DNA of 64,000 nucleotides from Anagrus nilaparvatae (GCA_022575985.1 JAKSXM010000132.1:16306001-16370000); one strand, 5' to 3'; shown: positions 1 to 11,344, counted from the first letter of the stretch. Made by a program: numbers and translations. Notes: generated by a model from the letters alone, not told the origin.

Positions 1-2519
1 GTCCCTCCCTGAGAAAATTTCTGAATCCGCCGCTACTTTAGCAATATTATTATCAATATTAAACAGAATTAAAATTATTCAAGAGTACATTCAACCTATA
101 ATCGAATAATAACTGGGGTTTTGAAATTTTGAACAGAGTACTGGATATCAAGCATTTTGTTATTTTAATTTTTTATTTTTTAAGCTTAGAAATTTTTTTT
201 GTGCATTCAGAAAAAATTTAAAATATTTTGACATAAAACAGTTTTTAAATTTAGAGAAAAATTTTTGCTGAACGAAAAAAATTCTAACTTTATAAAAGTA
301 AAAAAATATTTTACTTTTTTTAAAAACAGCGCAATAATATACTCGATATAATACTCAGCACTTATTACAAAATTTTTCTTAAATTAAAAAAAAAACCCAG
401 ATCCAAAATTTTATTTTAGTTTTGAGAATTCAATATTTTTGCAAAAAATTAACTTTCAATACTACAAAGAAAAAGATTTTCTGATTTTAATATAGAGTTC
501 TGTTTCTCCCTTGGTTCTTCTGAATTAACTCTTACTGGGCACTATATAACCCTGGCACTCTGATTAAATAAAAAGTTTGCCTACTTGGTCAAGTTTTTAA
601 TTATAACTTTAATGCACAGTGAAGAAATGATTAGTCTAGAAACTAAAAGAAAATTTTCTTTGATATAAAAGTAATATACTTTTAAGCCTGGTTAAATAAT
701 AAATTCAAGAAGTACAAAAGAAGCTAATTATTTATATTTTCTATTTTATTGCAATTTGCTGAACTAGACTGATCACGTCTAAATATTATGAATAAAATTT
801 GCCATGGAAAAATAATTTTCCACGATTAAGTAATTTTTTATAGCTACCATACAATTAAAATAAATTTTTTTAAAAATATAATTCTGTTGTAAAATTTTTA
901 CGGTTATAGTTTGCGTAGTTGCAAAAAAGGAAAACAGCCAATATGCAAGAATTTCATCGTAATGTTTATAGTTGTCCGATACTGTAATTTGCATTAAATT
1001 TGGTTTTAGTTCTACTCTAGAGAAATAGTTTTTTTTTTATTTTTATAGTGATTCTATTTTTATCTTAGAAGTCTATTATTATACTCAATAAATTTAAAAT
1101 ATAAAAATATAATACCATGTAACTTTTTATAAACGTTACATGCTATCATATTCTTACCTTGTAAGGTTTTAGTTCAATGGATTCAAACTGACAACAGTTT
1201 AAAAATTTTTAAATATTTTCAAATTTTTATATAAATATGCTAAAATTTTTCAAATGAGATAAGTGTTAAAAATGTTAATTAAAAATGTTAATAATCAGAT
1301 TTTAATTTTCCTATAGGAAAATAGGATAGTATACTATCTAAATAAAGTTAAATAGCTATTTATTAAACAAGGGATAAAATATTGGTTTTGGCTTTACATA
1401 CAGTTGTATGCACGAGCGAGCGTAGCGAGCGAGTACAGACAGCATGCAAAAGTCGAATCCCAAATTTTGTCCCGTGTTCTAAACAATAGTTTTACATATA
1501 ATGGGCAAAAAAGCCGCCTCCCTAGGGCAGAAAATAGGCTTTTTTCGCCCTAGATATGTAAAACTATTTTCTATAGTAATAAGATCTGTACAATTTCCCG
1601 CTAACATCCAATTTTTAGTTAGTTTTTCGGAAAACCCTAAAAGAATTTCGGAAAAACGCACAGAAGAATAAAAATATTAAAATTATGCTATAATTTATCA
1701 ATTTTCTTAATTAATTGAATTTTTATTGTTTAGAAAATTTCGGAAAATTGAAATTTATAAAAATTCGTTTTCCCAGTTTTTAGTACTTAAAAAAAAAAAA
1801 AAAAGTACATAGGAAATCTTAAATTTAAAGGCCAATTAGAAGGAAAAAAAGTTCCCTGTTTTTTGAAAAATTCGCATTTAAACTTCCATTTAGTTTTACC
1901 ATTTTTCTGAATTTCCTTGAATTTTTTCCAAAAAAATAATGGCAGTGGCGGTATTTCCAAAAATTAATTGTAGATATTTACCGATCTTTTCAAATGTCAT
2001 AATAGCGGAAAATTTTACTAACCCTTTACTTTCTTTGACTGCATATCTTATAGGGTAAGATCTCCATGTGAATAGGGGTGGTTTTTTCAAAAACTTTGAA
2101 AATACATTTTTTTTTTGTTTTTAGTGGAGTCCCTTTAGTAAAATTCGCTATTGAGTCAATTTTTTCCAAACAAAATATAAATCATACATCTGAAAATGAT
2201 ATTTCATGATCTTTTTATTTATAATTTTTAACATTAACAGTCTCTTATCCGCCGTTTTCTCAAAAATTTCGTTTAACCCCTTTTCACTCCTATTTTTCGG
2301 GCGTTTAGAAGGGTGGTAGGTCAAAATTCTTCTATTTACTGAAAATCTTAGGGTTTTCATTGAGTTTCCGTAAACTTCTACCTCGGCACTAATGAGTTGA
2401 AATATTTTCTGAAATATTCATCATTAAAAAAAGGTTCTTTGGCGATCCAAATATTATAGCTTATTTTCTTACTCCATTGTAAATATATTTTTTATTAAAT
2501 TAAATCAAATTTTCCTTAG
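1..2519. other. gene-free AT-rich stretch left of syntaxin exons
   Basis: I see no convincing coding exon here on either strand. It is low-complexity AT sequence with a few GC-richer transposon scraps, for example the first 45 bases and the patch near 1400-1570. The missing 5' exons of the syntaxin gene must lie in this stretch unrecognised or, more likely, to the left of the window. Confidence 0.5.
1485..1568. repeat. imperfect hairpin repeat
   Basis: The outer arms (AATAGTTTTACATAT at the left, ATATGTAAAACTATT at the right) and inner arms (AAAAAAGCC and GGCTTTTTT) pair to form a stem around a short loop. A partial relative lies near 36890-36965, so this is a dispersed repeat rather than a unique structure. 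Confidence 0.5.
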
Positions 2520-5500
2520 CATTTTATAACACGTATTGTAGAAAAAAATCGCTCAAAATTTAAAATAGATAGCAAAGAATTAGTAAATCGAAGGAAATTT
2601 ATTGAACACACAAGAGAAGAAGTTAAAGTAAGTCTTCATAATAAATTAAAATTAATCAAAAAATTAATTATCATTTATTTACTTTTTCCTTATTATATAG
2701 AAAATGAAAGACAAAATGAATTATACAAAAGAAAGAGATTTCGACAACACTGCCAGACAAGTAAGTAATTTTAAATCTTTCCGCTCTTATTCTAGTGCCA
2801 TCTTTGTCTTATAAAAGAGTATACTTAAAAAATCAATAATGGTGTTCATTCAGTACGTTCTTCATCTTGTATTCTTGAGTGTTTGTTGAACGTTTTTTAT
2901 TTGCGAAATTAATTGTTAATTATGATAAAAGTTAAAAAAATGGTTTTTTATTATTTAATTTTACAAAAAAATAATTGTGATAGTTTAAGGTGAAATAAAA
3001 ATAATTGAATTTTAATTTCTTAAATATGGCATACAGGGTAAAACTTATAACCTTAAAAATTAAAATAATTTAATTTTGAATATTCAATAATTTTATTACA
3101 TATTTTATTTAGCCCTTGTTGGACAATAGTCCACCAAGGTTTCCATCCGCCCATGATACAACAAGGTATAGTCAATTAAGTAATCAATTCGATAGTCCAA
3201 ATCGAAAATTTTTACAAAGTACCTTGCAACAACAAAGTACAATGATGCAACAACAAGATGAGCAAATTGATATGTTAGGAGATACTGTTAATAATTTAAA
3301 AACAGTATCTCGGCACATTAACTCAGAATTGGAGGAACAGCAAGTGTAAGTTTAAATATTTGAAATTTTTATATAATTATTTATAAATAATTCAAAATTA
3401 CATAATTATTCCCTTATCATTTTAGAATGCTTGATGATTTTGGTAACGAGTTAGAAGTGACTGAGTCAAAACTTGATGCAACAATGAAAAAAGTGGCTAA
3501 AGTACTTCATATGAGTAATGGTAATTATACTGATTATGTTCCAGCTCCTACTACTTCAAAAACAAATAATAACCTTACTAATAATAATAACAATAATAAT
3601 AATAAATCTAATTATTTTTTGGCACCTTGTCCATTTACTTTTTTATCAGCTACTTTAGCTAATTGTTTTTTATGTGCTAAGCATTAATACGACTTATTTC
3701 CATTATGTTAATTAAAATATTAAACAAATTTTTCAAAGTATAATTTTATTATATCGACTGACAATTATGCAGTTTATTTAGTAATTGATTATTGTTAAAT
3801 TATACTAGAAGAAAAAAAAATTAGTATAATTAAGAAACAATTCTTTGTAGCAAATATTGAATGACACTAATCAAAAATTAGATGTGTATATATAAGTAAG
3901 TAACTTAGAAGTTATAAAAAAAAAATTTTCATTTATACATACAAAGCAAAATTCGTAAAATGGACCCTAGTTTCTTGGGAAATCCTTCGAAACCGACCCA
4001 TATATTAAAAGGTTGTTCATACATTGAAAATGTGATACTCCTAAATTTTATATTTTTTTAGATCTTAAAATGCCCGAGTTATGTTCTATTAATCTTTTTT
4101 GGAATTTATCAAATTTAAAAAATAATAAGAGATAAAAATGCACCATTTAGTGCAATTTGGATTATTTTGGGACAATGATTAAAAAATCTTAATTTAATAA
4201 TAATTTGTTTATTTTTCAAATAAAAAAGACATTTTTTCTAATAGATTAATTTTTAACAGCTTATCAAATCCTGCTATTATTTTTGTGACCAATAATAATG
4301 GTAAAAACTATTTTTAACTGAAAAAAGGTTTAAAAAGCAAGTATTAAAATTTTTTTATAGGTCACCCAAAATTATATTGTTTTATAATACTCAATTTCCC
4401 TTTCGAGTGCTGAAAACATTGCGATGATTATTTTTTTATATAATTCAATGGGTCATTAAGCAGAAAGTTGTGCAGAGTTGTAAAATTCAGAAGAATCATA
4501 TTTGGAATTTCTAAAACCCCGTCCCCTTCGTTTTCCAATTTAGGTTTTTTGGGTTAGTTTTAAAGGGTCAAAATGGCAACCATCAGGAAAAATTTTGCAA
4601 ACTTCACATAATTTATTTAAAAATGTTTTTATTATTGATTTAAAAGAAATAAATAAGCCAATCAATTTACTTATACAATGCCAAAAAAGTTATAAACTTA
4701 AAATTTCTAGTTATGTGTTACTTAATGAATGCATTTTTATTCTACGTACGTTTTAAATGTGATTAAAATTTATTTAATATTTTTATTACCAATTATAAGT
4801 TTAAATAATAAGAACTATAATTGTTGTAAATTAATATTAACACTCTAGTCAATTTAAAAGAAAATCTTATTTGAATAATTTGAAAAAAATATTTCAGATT
4901 TGTAATTTATTATGAAAATATAATTTTATTTAATTATTTATAAAGAAAAAATTAAAAAATATAAAAATAAAATTATTTTTATGAAAATTTTACAGGATAA
5001 ATGCAAAAAAGATACTATTAAAAAGTATTTTTTTAAAAGTAAAATCCTTTAATACCAAAATAATAATTTATACCTAATAATCTTTATCTATATTTTAATA
5101 TTTTATAAAAAATTAAAGGAAAAATAAAAAAAATATATATTTTTGTTGAAATACTTACCAACTTTTATGAAATTAATTATGAAATTTTTCAATATAAAAA
5201 TATTTATTTGAAAATAATTTTAAAATATTTTATATAGTTTGCAACGAAAAATATGTTTAATTATAAATGTGAAAAAATTATTTATATAACAACAATATAT
5301 AAAAAATTTGTACACAATTTTTTGTTTAGAGAAAAGGAAAAAAAATATACCAAAGATTAGTAAAGAATAAATTTATGTGTTTAGAAAATTTATACTTAAG
5401 TGATAATATTATATTTATTGTTATATAATCTATTAAAAAAAATAATTAGTAAAAGTTACCAATTATTGCACATTTTGTTAACTTGATTTGTAGAGTTTAC

Positions 5501-5671
5501 TTATAAAAAATAAAAGATCAAATTATTTAAAACAAATAAGAAAAGTTTTAATAATTTAATAATTGACAATTTGGTGTTACTTTTCATTTTGTTTTAGATC
5601 GCAGACAATGGATTGCTATTGGAATTTTGACTTGTATTCTGCTGGGTTTAATAATTTTATTATTATTTTGA
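2520..5671 (+). CDS. Stx6: syntaxin-6-like Qc-SNARE (5' exons missing)
   Basis: This is a tail-anchored SNARE of the syntaxin-6/10 type, known to act in endosome-to-Golgi vesicle fusion. Visible exons are 2520-2627, 2701-2760, 3113-3345, 3426-3520 and 5598-5671; all junctions are GT/AG and in phase. The first two exons encode the end of the N-terminal helical domain (RKFIEHTREEVK, then KMKDKM). The third and fourth carry the Qc SNARE heptad region (QQQDEQIDMLGDTVNNL to MKKVAKVLHMSN). The last exon encodes DRRQWIAIGILTCILLG plus a hydrophobic tail and TGA, which matches the family's DRRQW transmembrane anchor. About 80 N-terminal residues are missing, so the gene starts outside the window or in an unrecognised upstream exon. 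The last intron is 2.1 kb and AT-rich. Reading through the 3520 donor gives an alternative Asn-rich end at 3687. Confidence 0.9.
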
Positions 5672-5964
5672 AATAATTTAATCAAGACCAATTGTAAAAA
5701 AGAAAGAATTTTTAAATGCACAAGAATTTTATTGCATTTTTATACTGTTTATAGTACTATTAGTAAGTCATATTTATTTTTTTTGTAATATATTTTAAAA
5801 AGTAAAATAGAAAAGGACTGCGTACCAAAAAAGACTTTCCAGATGTGGCCAATATTTTAGGTATGTGTTTCTTTGTAAAAAATATTATGACCCAGAAATT
5901 TTTAGCTCTCTCTAGATCTTAAACTAATCAAGTTTGTTCGATCAAATTTTTTTGAATCGCTTAA

Positions 5965-6944
5965 CCCATTTACGCCCAAGCGGACGTAAACGGAAAGTAA
6001 AAAAAAAAAATAGGTTCCCGTATAGATAGAGGCTTTTAAATTGCATGTCTATGGTAAAATTTCATTCTCTTACCGAATCTGAAGTCAGATTTTACTTACG
6101 ACCCTTTAAAATGCCCCGAAAATAGGGGTAATGGGGGTGAAAAAGGGGCTAAAATAAAAATGACGGAAAAATCAATATAAAAATAAAAAATTGATATCAA
6201 AAAACATTTAAAATTACTTATTTGTGCAAAAAACTTACATTTATTAGGTTTATGGGATATTTAATTGGATTTCAACCCTTATATTGCAACTAGGGGTAGT
6301 TATCCCAAAAACTTCAAATATTGTTTTTTTAGTTCCAAATTGGTTCTAATAGGTAAATTTTACTCCTAATTTCATTTTTTGAATTTGTTTTGAGCTAAAA
6401 CGCTTCTATAAGCGTAAAAATAGGGGTAATCAGGGCTAAATGGAACCTATAGAATTTATTATTTTTATATAGGAAACTAAATTTTAGAATTTTACGCTTA
6501 CAGAAGCGTTTTAGCTCAAAACAAATTCAAAAAATGGAATTAGGAGTAAAATTTACCTATTAGAACCGATTTGGAACTAAAAAAACAATATTTGAAGTTT
6601 TTGGGATAACTACCCCTAGCTGCAATATAAGGGTTGAAATCCAATTAAATATCCCATAAAACTAAAAAATGTAAGTTTTTTGCACAAATAAGTAATTTTA
6701 AATGTTTTTTGGTATCATTTTTTTATTTTTATATTGATTTTTCCGTCATTTTTATTTTAGCCCCTTTTTCACCCCAATTACCCCTCTTTTTGGGTCATTT
6801 GAAAGGGTTGTAAGTAAAATCTGACTTCAGATTCGGTAAGAGCATGAAATTTGACTAGAGATATGTAATTTAAAAGTCTCTATCTATACGGGAACCTATT
6901 TTTTTTTTTGACTTTCCGTTTACGTCCGCTTAGGCGTAAATGGG
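5965..6944. mobile_element. foldback element with piggyBac-like TTAA ends
   Basis: A 980-bp element is almost entirely an inverted repeat. The left end starts CCCATTTACGCC, the right end finishes GGCGTAAATGGG, and both are flanked by TTAA (5961-5964 and 6945-6948). TTAA target sites and CCC...GGG termini are hallmarks of piggyBac transposons. No transposase frame is present, so it is non-autonomous. The arms meet near 6440-6480 around a short unpaired centre. It lies just 3' of the syntaxin gene. Confidence 0.8.
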
Positions 6945-7091
6945 TTAATTTGTTAAGATAGTTTTGAAAATAATTATAAAAGTTACGCAAGAATTGTATA
7001 ATATTTCTAAAGATACTTTCAGTAGTAAAATATACCACTGAGCCCATCTTATCATTCGTTTTCTGAAAAGTACTGGGAAAACTAAGTATCA

Positions 7092-7430
7092 CTAAAAGTT
7101 ATCAACTATATACGTACCTACTATACCGGTTCGAATATCTTTAATCTTGGATTTTGCATCAGCTATAAACTTGTCAATTTCAGGGGTTGGCTTTAGTGTA
7201 AATAAGCAAACCAAGCTAATCCAGACTTAGCAGTAGGTTCAGCGGTTGATACACCAGCTTTTGATTTTTTCAATTCTTTACCTCCTTGCTTTTTGTAAAC
7301 TTTAATAAGGTCAAAACTGTTTGCAAAAGCATAAGCACAATACTTGACCACCGCACAATTATTAGACAAGTTTTGCTTACATACAAAAGCTGCATTTTTT
7401 GACCTAGGCGTATGTAATAAATGTCATTAA
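7092..7430 (-). pseudogene. frame-shifted 3' tail of the late-domain gene
   Basis: Past about 7430 the main minus-strand frame becomes unlike protein sequence, while a second frame reads plausibly (Lys-rich, including KKQGGKELKKSKAG) to a stop at 7193-7195. A third frame (including PTPEIDKFIADAKSK) then runs to a stop at 7092-7094. I interpret this as one C-terminal region broken by at least two small indels. I do not recognise the domain. It could instead be a separate decayed gene fused by chance. Confidence 0.4.
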
Positions 7431-8547
7431 AATATAACATATAGGCACTTCGAGATCTGTCACTTAGTGTGTAACGTAATTTTAGTTTCATTAGGACCAA
7501 AGATATTATTCTTCTTAATGAGTATCTTTGAACATGCTCTAAATTGCTTAACATACTTGAGTGATAGTGGAAAGTCTCACCTCTTACTTTGGAAATAACG
7601 TTATCTGAACACTCTTCCATACATACTTTCGTCGTAACTAATAATTCATTAACGCGTTTCGCTCCATTAACTAATTTAAGTATCTTGAGAAACTCAAACT
7701 GCACAATTTCAAGCAGTATAATATCTAACTCTTGATGTATATTTTTCAATAACTTTCCTAAGATCTCTATGTCATATTCCCAATACATGGAAATAAATTC
7801 GATTATTTCATTCGATTTACACGGAAACATAATCTCTTCCTTACAAAATATCTTCTGATCCTTATTAAATACTATAGGTCGGGCTCCCATTTTAATCAAA
7901 TCTGAAGCTACAAACATATCTTTTCCGATTAAGTCCTCCTTTATCTCTTTTCTCAATAAATTTCGATAAGTTTCAAACATTTTTATCCCTTTATTATTTA
8001 AACTATCTCGTTTCTTACGATTACTACGGCAAAACATTCTCAACATTCCGCAAGAGACGCTTTCTTCATCATTTCCATTATCGTTAAAGTTTATCCCTCC
8101 GATTCCATCAAACAATATCATACTTCTCTTTGAAGCTCCCAGGCTGCTACATTTGGATTCTCGTAGATTATTCGACATTCCGAATCTGTCTTCAGGCTCT
8201 TCCAATTCAGCTCTGCTTTCGTCAAACTGCAAGCTACTAGATGTATCATGTTGCATCGATGAAATAAACAAGCGAGGTACTTCGTCACTCGTAATCGAAG
8301 TGTCTGCTGTTCCATTTCGTTGATTTTCGAACAGGATATCCTCGACATAGTGCCTATAAGGCGAATACTCGCTTTGTCTTCTGACATTATCCACTTCACT
8401 TCCGGTTCTAAAGGTGGAGTTGCTTGGGAGGAAGTAGGGTGGGGGAGGCGCTGTTGGATAACACTTCCCTCGTCCTTGAGGAATGTTAGATTTTGAAACA
8501 TCACTACTTGTCTGGTTACATTTAGAGGTGTATTTAGAGTCAAGCAA
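7270..8547 (-). CDS. virus-like protein with PTAP and PPPY late-domain motifs
   Basis: An open frame of about 425 codons, exceptional in this AT-rich context. Near its N-terminus (about residues 31-38, bases 8434-8457) it has PTAP immediately followed by PPPY. These are the short motifs that recruit TSG101 and NEDD4-type ligases for budding, and are common in matrix or Gag proteins of enveloped viruses. A Ser/Asn-rich acidic stretch follows, then a basic patch (CRSNRKKRDS, about residues 173-182), then a helical-looking C-terminal half with a conserved-protein feel. There is no ATG: the frame is open from a stop at about 8563-8565, and the sequence just before it could be a splice acceptor. 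An overlapping second frame is open at 8118-8543. I infer a matrix- or phosphoprotein-like gene captured from a negative-strand RNA virus, but a fast-evolving host gene is not excluded. Confidence 0.45.
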   Translation of the reverse strand: MLDSKYTSKCNQTSSDVSKSNIPQGRGKCYPTAPPPPYFLPSNSTFRTGSEVDNVRRQSEYSPYRHYVEDILFENQRNGTADTSITSDEVPRLFISSMQHDTSSSLQFDESRAELEEPEDRFGMSNNLRESKCSSLGASKRSMILFDGIGGINFNDNGNDEESVSCGMLRMFCRSNRKKRDSLNNKGIKMFETYRNLLRKEIKEDLIGKDMFVASDLIKMGARPIVFNKDQKIFCKEEIMFPCKSNEIIEFISMYWEYDIEILGKLLKNIHQELDIILLEIVQFEFLKILKLVNGAKRVNELLVTTKVCMEECSDNVISKVRGETFHYHSSMLSNLEHVQRYSLRRIISLVLMKLKLRYTLSDRSRSAYMLYFNDIYYIRLGQKMQLLYVSKTCLIIVRWSSIVLMLLQTVLTLLKFTKSKEVKN

Positions 8548-8980
8548 AAGATAAACTGTTGACTAAATTATTAGCTTGTATGCTACTAATGAGGGAATAC
8601 TAATTAGTGGGAATTGATTAAATTTACCATAAATATGTTGTTCTGACGTTGTATACATTAGCCTGTAAGCTATGAATCTCATGTCTGGTTGAACATCTAT
8701 AATAAATGCACTGCTATAGTCTAATTCGTTTTAAGAAATCTTCAAATGAGATTCTTAATATCTGCTATATTTTTAAGGAGAACTTTCTGGTAGAAACCAG
8801 CAATACAGTTCACTGGTACTTTCATGATTGGTAATTGTAACACACGGGTGAAGGGGAATGCATTTAGCAATCAAGTATTGAATGTGGTAAAATTTATAAG
8901 ATACTGTAATGATTAAAATCTTCTCAAAAAATAAACTTACAGGAAAAATTTCCAACTGTTATATTTTCTATTTTCATTAA
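8548..8980. other. no feature recognised
   Basis: This AT-rich stretch lies between the late-domain gene and the next foldback element. I see no gene, RNA or clear repeat in it. If the late-domain gene has an upstream exon, it would have to be here or beyond the transposon. Confidence 0.4.
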
Positions 8981-8982
8981 TA

Positions 8983-10119
8983 GTCAAGGCGCCAGCAATG
9001 TTAAATGCATCCAAAAATTATTTCAGCACTAGAATGGATGCACCTCATTGAAACTTAAGTATTTTTGGTCGCTGAAACCGATTTTGAAGGTTTCATCCAT
9101 TTTCGGATGGCCAGTTTTGAGTAATGGACGCTATATACTAACAAATCGGTGAAAAATTAGCAAGATTGGTAATATCTTGAAAAAAATAGCTAATTGAGCC
9201 TATTTTGGGTACCCCAATAAGGTTTTCGGGGTCACTGATCACGATTTTGAAGACAGATTTATAAAAAACAAAATAGCGGACTCAAAATGGCGTGTTTCTA
9301 ACCTCAGAAACGGCGATTTATGCTGTTTTAAGCATATTTACGTTGTCTAATAAGTTTTTCGGACCAGTTATAAAGATTCTGAGGTCATATTTTTAATTTT
9401 CAAAATAGCGGGCTAATAATGGCAAATTCTTAACCTCCAAATCGACAATAAATGCTATTTTAAGCATTAAAACGTGTTACATTTTAAGATTTTGGGGTCG
9501 GTGATCACGATTCCGAGGTCAGATTTTTAATTTTTAAAATAGCGGGCTGAAAATGGCGGATTCCTAACCCCAAAATCGACAATAAGAACTATTTTAAGCA
9601 TTTAAACTTCAGAATCGTGATCACCGACCCCAAAATCTTAAAATGTAACACGTTTTAATGCTTAAAATAGCATTTATTGTCGATTTTGAGGTTATAAATT
9701 TGCCATTTTTAGCCCGCTATTTTGAAAATTAAAAATATGACCTCAGAATCTTTATAACTGGTCCGAAAAACTTATTAGACAAAGTAAATATGCTTAAAAC
9801 AGCATAAATCGCCGTTTTTGAGTACGCCATTTTGTTTTTTATAAATCTGTCTTCAAAATCGTGATCAGCGACCCCGAAAACCTTATGGGGTACCCAAAAT
9901 AGGCTCAATTAGCTATTGTTTTCAAGATATTACCAATCTTGCTAATTTTTCACCGATTTGTTAGTATATAGCGTCCATTACTCAAAACTGGCCATCCGAA
10001 AATGGATGAAACCTTCAAAATCGGTTTCAGCGACCAAAAATACTTAAGTTTCAATGAGGTGTATCCATTCTAGTGCTGAAATAATTTTTGGATGCATTTA
10101 ACATTGCTGGCGCCTTGGC
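8983..10119. mobile_element. Tc1/mariner-like foldback element, copy 1
   Basis: A 1,137-bp near-palindrome. Its left end reads GTCAAGGCGCCAGCAATG and its right end is the reverse complement with one change. It is flanked by TA on both sides (8981-8982 and 10120-10121), as expected for a Tc1/mariner-type target duplication. There is no transposase. The interior repeats the phrase atcacgattc(t/c)gaggtc several times in both orientations, so the arms are themselves built from smaller duplications. A second, left-truncated copy lies at 11345-12107. Confidence 0.75.
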
Positions 10120-10135
10120 TATATGGGACTTCAAT

Positions 10136-10335
10136 CTTTTTTAAGAGAAATTTGAGTAAAATCTTAAATTGACGTTAACTTGGCTAAATTTCATCGGAAA
10201 AAGAAAAGTTTTTTCTTCTTCTGGAGTGATTTATCTCTGTCAATCAGATTATTTACCTATTTTTTAAAAATTTTATTTACCTAAAAAATTATTTTAAAAA
10301 TTTGGGGTGCAGACATTCGTTTAAATAATAATATG
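10136..10335. repeat. fragment of the 48.9-50.9 kb foldback element
   Basis: About 190 bp here closely matches one arm of the element at 48881-50850, specifically the part at 50490-50645 (shared words include TTTCATCGGAAAAAGAAAAG and TCTTCTGGAGTGATTT). It is a solo internal fragment without the element's ends. Confidence 0.7.
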
Positions 10336-10802
10336 TATAAAGAAAAGCTTCGCACCTCTAAGCAAACAAAAATTCACATCCGCCCACAAAAAATTAAAAT
10401 CCCTCGGGGCATCTGCTCAAAAATTATTTTAAGCACTATTTAAATCATATGTAAAATTTCTAGAAAAGAAGAGGTTATTCAAAAATAAAAAATAGAATAG
10501 AGGTTAGGAACAAAAAAGGTTACTCAGGGTAAATAGACGCAGCCAAATAAATACTAAGAAAGTAACAGAAAGAAAATAATAAGAAGAAAGTACTGACAAA
10601 AATTTATTGATACCCACAATTTATAAAATTAGTTTTATAAAATAACATTGCATATAAAATAAACTTTTAAAAATATAACATTTAATTCAAAATTTTAAAA
10701 TTGCAAACACTACACAAAATTTGAAAACACAACATTTTTTTTATAATAAGGTTATGTAATTTGCATATTATAGATAATCTTGTGTACTGCAGACTAATAA
10801 AT

Positions 10803-10808
10803 TTTATT
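10803..10808 (-). terminator. polyadenylation signal of the 10.8-kb exon
   Basis: AATAAA on the minus strand, 10 bases past the stop codon of the exon at 10819-10958. Confidence 0.5.
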
Positions 10809-10818
10809 TCTGACGTGT

Positions 10819-10958
10819 CTATAATTCGGCTTCAGCAGCCGATTTGTTTGCATCCTTCTTTAAGTTTTTCTTCTTTGTACTGTCTAAGATGTGTAGGTAT
10901 GCACCCAATATTGACGATTGTACGATGGTGGTGAATACAAAAAATCGTGTGGGTTTGT
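10819..10958 (-). CDS. orphan terminal exon of a small membrane protein
   Basis: The exon starts after a good acceptor (a T-rich tract then GTTAG on the minus strand) and encodes about 45 residues ending in TAG. The first part (FFVFTTIVQSSILGAYLHIL) is a likely membrane helix. It is followed by a strongly basic tail (STKKKNLKKD) and an Ala/Glu end. A polyadenylation signal follows at once. I do not recognise the family. The upstream exons are not obvious: to the right come AT-rich sequence, a transposon and then the virus-like genes. It is either the last exon of a host gene whose introns were invaded, or a remnant. Confidence 0.45.
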
Positions 10959-11344
10959 CTAACAAAAAAATAAAAAATTTAATTATGGAAAATAAACTTA
11001 ATTTGCAAATACCACCACACATATACTTAAAAAATTGATTAAAAAAATTCATGGTTATATATTTTTAAACTATTTTAAACTATTTTAAACTTATTCCACA
11101 AAACTTTGTAATAATAATAAATTTGATATAAAAATTGACGAAAATTTGTTCTTAAAACGATTGTAAAAAATATCCAAAAAAATGTATAAAAATATTTTTT
11201 ATAAGAAATTTTAATAATTTTAATAATAATAAATATGATCAAAAAATAAAGACAGTTATAAGAATAACCTAAAATTAATTTTATTGAAACAATTGAATGT
11301 TTTAAATGTATACCGTTAAAAAAAAATTTCGAAATTAAGAAGAT
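10959..11344. other. AT-rich stretch without recognised features
   Basis: I see only low-complexity AT sequence, including three copies of tattttaaac at 11070-11090. It would be intron if the exon at 10.8 kb belongs to a gene extending to the right. Confidence 0.4.

Noticed and set aside
1405..1435. gagcgagcgtagcgagcgag motif suggesting a structured RNA or origin
   Set aside because: Phrases of this type occur in dispersed insect repeats; nearby sequence has a relative around 45140-45185, so a repeat is the simpler reading.
7120..7140. GGTTCGAAT, resembling a tRNA T-loop
   Set aside because: No acceptor stem, anticodon arm or D arm can be formed around it. It lies in the frame-shifted coding tail.
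10844..11038. 64-codon plus-strand frame
   Set aside because: Antisense shadow of the orphan terminal exon, which has a better splice, stop and polyadenylation context on the minus strand.
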